The position numbers were made by a program, and so were the translations under genes. A DNA stretch of 12,668 bases, taken from the NCBI RefSeq assembly GCF_947254915.1, contig NZ_CAMYEZ010000058.1:1-12668 (forward strand). Direction: 5' to 3'. This stretch comes from an uncultured Porphyromonas sp. GTDB taxonomy: Bacteria; Bacteroidota; Bacteroidia; Bacteroidales; Porphyromonadaceae. The notes beneath the pieces are model-generated. The model searched no databases. It was not told the DNA's origin and was given only the letters and a program-made list of their open reading frames with translations. Below are positions 10,972-12,668 of this stretch, in pieces; within the stretch, counting starts at the first letter, position 1; each line of letters begins with the position of its first letter.

Positions 10972-12668
10972 ATGAAGCAAAAAGATCAAACGGACAATCT
11001 AAACATCTCTCAGGGACCACTCCCTGGCTCTACTAAGATATATGTCACTGGCTCTCGCCCCGACATTCGCGTGCCGATGCGTCGCATCACACTCTCTGAC
11101 ACCATTGACGAAGAGGGTGTACGGCACAACAACGGCTCGGTAGTGGTCTACGACACCTCAGGACCCTACACCGATCCCGACTATCATGTCGATCCGCACC
11201 AAGGGCTACCTAAGATACGCCAGCAGTGGATCGAGGAGCGTGGTGACACGACGAGACTGAAAGAGCAAAGCTCGGAATATGGTCGCAAGCGGAGACAAGA
11301 CGCTTCGTTGGATCATCTGCGCTTTGCCCATCTCAACGACCAGCCGCTCGTAGGCACCGAGGAGCATCCTGTCACGCAGCTATACTACGCACGTCAGGGG
11401 ATCATCACCCCCGAGATGGAGTATGTCGCTATCCGTGAGAACCAGCTCATCGACGAGATCCGAGAGCAGTACCCGCAGCATCTGGGCGAGAGCTTTGGAG
11501 CTAATATCCCTGAGCGCATCACCCCAGAGTTCGTTCGTGACGAGATCGCTGCTGGACGAGCTATCCTCCCCAACAACATCAACCACCCCGAGAGCGAGCC
11601 GATGATCATCGGGCGCAACTTCCTCGTCAAGATCAATGCCAACATTGGTAACTCGCCCATCACCTCCTCTATCCAAGAGGAAGTCGAGAAGGCTGTCTGG
11701 GCTATCCGCTGGGGTGCTGACACCATCATGGACCTCTCCACGGGGCGCAACATCCACGAGACGAGAGAGTGGATCATTCGCAATTCGCCAGTACCCGTAG
11801 GCACCGTGCCACTATACCAAGCTTTGGAAAAAGTCAAGGGACAGGCCGACAAGCTTACGTGGGAGCTTTACCGAGACACGCTCATCGAGCAGGCTGAGCA
11901 GGGTGTCGACTACTTCACCATCCATGCTGGCTTGCGCTGGCAGTTCATCCCGCTGACGATGAAGCGCCTCACGGGCATCGTTTCTCGTGGAGGTGCCATC
12001 ATGGCGAACTGGTGTACGACGCATAAGCGTGAGAGCTTCCTCTATGAGCACTTTGACGAGATCTGTCAGATCTGCGCTCGCTACGACGTAGGTATCAGTA
12101 TTGGTGACGGTTTGCGTCCTGGCTCTATCGCCGATGCCAACGATGAGGCGCAGTTTGCCGAGCTACGTACGCTGGGCGAGCTATCTCGTATTGCGGACAA
12201 GCATTGCGTGCAGGTCCTCATCGAGGGACCTGGTCACGTGCCTATGCAGCGCATCAAGGAGAATATGGACTTGCAGCTAGACCTTTGCAACGAAGCTCCC
12301 TTCTACACACTCGGTCCGTTGGTCACCGACATTGCCCCAGGCTATGACCACATCACCAGTGCCATCGGTGGTGCTATGATTGCGTGGCGCGGCACTGCGA
12401 TGCTCTGCTACGTGACCCGCAAGGAGCACTTGGGTCTGCCCAACAAGGACGATGTCAAGGAGGGTGTCGTCACCTTCAAGCTGGCAGCCCATGCGGCTGA
12501 CCTTGCCAAGGGACACCCAGGCGCATACTACCGTGACTACGCTATGAGCAAGGCACGCTATGAGTTCCGCTGGAAGGATCAGTTCCACCTAGCACTCGAC
12601 AGCGAGACGGCGCTCCAGTATCACGACGAGACGCTACCCGCTGAGGGGCACAAGGAGGCACACTTCTG
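10972..12668 (+). CDS. thiC: Phosphomethylpyrimidine synthase ThiC, 3' end outside the window
   Basis: ThiC is a radical-SAM enzyme that rearranges 5-aminoimidazole ribotide to hydroxymethylpyrimidine phosphate for thiamine. About 565 codons are present. Landmarks are GSRPDIRVPMRRITLSDT near the N-terminus (about 27-45), then NFLVKINANIGNS, WGADTIMDLSTGRNIHETREWI, HAGLRWQFIPLTMKRLTGIV, GLRPGSIADANDEAQ, LIEGPGHVPM, LGPLVTDIAPGYDHITSAIGGA and DETLPAEGHKEAHF at the edge. The C-terminal cluster-binding motif CxxCx4C should begin just beyond the window, so integrity cannot be confirmed. Where relatives usually have YVTPKEHLG, this protein reads YVTRKEHLG, a small oddity. It starts 41 bases after thiS, without a clear Shine-Dalgarno site. 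Confidence 0.95.
   Translation, partial: MKQKDQTDNLNISQGPLPGSTKIYVTGSRPDIRVPMRRITLSDTIDEEGVRHNNGSVVVYDTSGPYTDPDYHVDPHQGLPKIRQQWIEERGDTTRLKEQSSEYGRKRRQDASLDHLRFAHLNDQPLVGTEEHPVTQLYYARQGIITPEMEYVAIRENQLIDEIREQYPQHLGESFGANIPERITPEFVRDEIAAGRAILPNNINHPESEPMIIGRNFLVKINANIGNSPITSSIQEEVEKAVWAIRWGADTIMDLSTGRNIHETREWIIRNSPVPVGTVPLYQALEKVKGQADKLTWELYRDTLIEQAEQGVDYFTIHAGLRWQFIPLTMKRLTGIVSRGGAIMANWCTTHKRESFLYEHFDEICQICARYDVGISIGDGLRPGSIADANDEAQFAELRTLGELSRIADKHCVQVLIEGPGHVPMQRIKENMDLQLDLCNEAPFYTLGPLVTDIAPGYDHITSAIGGAMIAWRGTAMLCYVTRKEHLGLPNKDDVKEGVVTFKLAAHAADLAKGHPGAYYRDYAMSKARYEFRWKDQFHLALDSETALQYHDETLPAEGHKEAHF

Noticed and set aside
11380..11852. Long open frames antisense to thiC
   Set aside because: thiC is certain from conserved blocks throughout; the antisense frames reflect its codon composition.

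Overview
The window looks like chromosomal DNA of a Bacteroidales bacterium, most likely a Porphyromonas-like organism of moderate GC. The evidence is a TonB receptor with a carboxypeptidase-like N-terminal domain, a DUF4249 lipoprotein, Bacteroidetes-type promoters (TTG, about 20 bases, TAnnTTTG), few clear Shine-Dalgarno sites, and a PAD_porph-type agmatine deiminase. Genus and species are inferences from protein style only.

Bases 1-2357 carry genes only on the minus strand: a W-rich repeat protein (1821-2357), then, after a 443-base spacer, a compact run of a possible PH-like protein, a small lipoprotein and a 77-residue Asp-box protein (1377 down to 147), and possibly the start of a further gene at the left edge. 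The 443-base spacer is not a good coding region. On the minus strand it has a promoter with ideal spacing, a series of nested helices that begin where transcription should start, and a hairpin followed by a T-rich stretch. I call it a candidate structured RNA of about 228 bases.

Bases 2358-2941 separate the divergent halves and are dense in repeats: one copy of an element with 21-base tandem units (a second copy, inverted, is at 10281-10370), a nested palindrome with 20-bp perfect arms, and one of three arrays of the 7-base unit YTCTAAY.

Bases 2942-8365 form one tight plus-strand operon: TonB-dependent receptor, DUF4249 lipoprotein, agmatine deiminase (aguA) and N-carbamoylputrescine amidase (aguB). 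The two enzymes convert agmatine to putrescine in two steps. Their tight linkage to an outer-membrane receptor pair is the main metabolic hint of the window.

Bases 8477-9816 hold a membrane-anchored TPR protein and ribH (lumazine synthase). The spacer between them is made almost wholly of short-period repeats that form a 22-bp perfect inverted repeat. ribH ends at a strong terminator. A compact promoter-to-terminator unit (9962-10061) follows and may encode a small RNA or a 13-residue peptide.

Bases 10491-12668 are a thiamine locus: promoter, TPP riboswitch, intrinsic terminator, thiS, and thiC, which runs off the right edge before its iron-sulfur motif.
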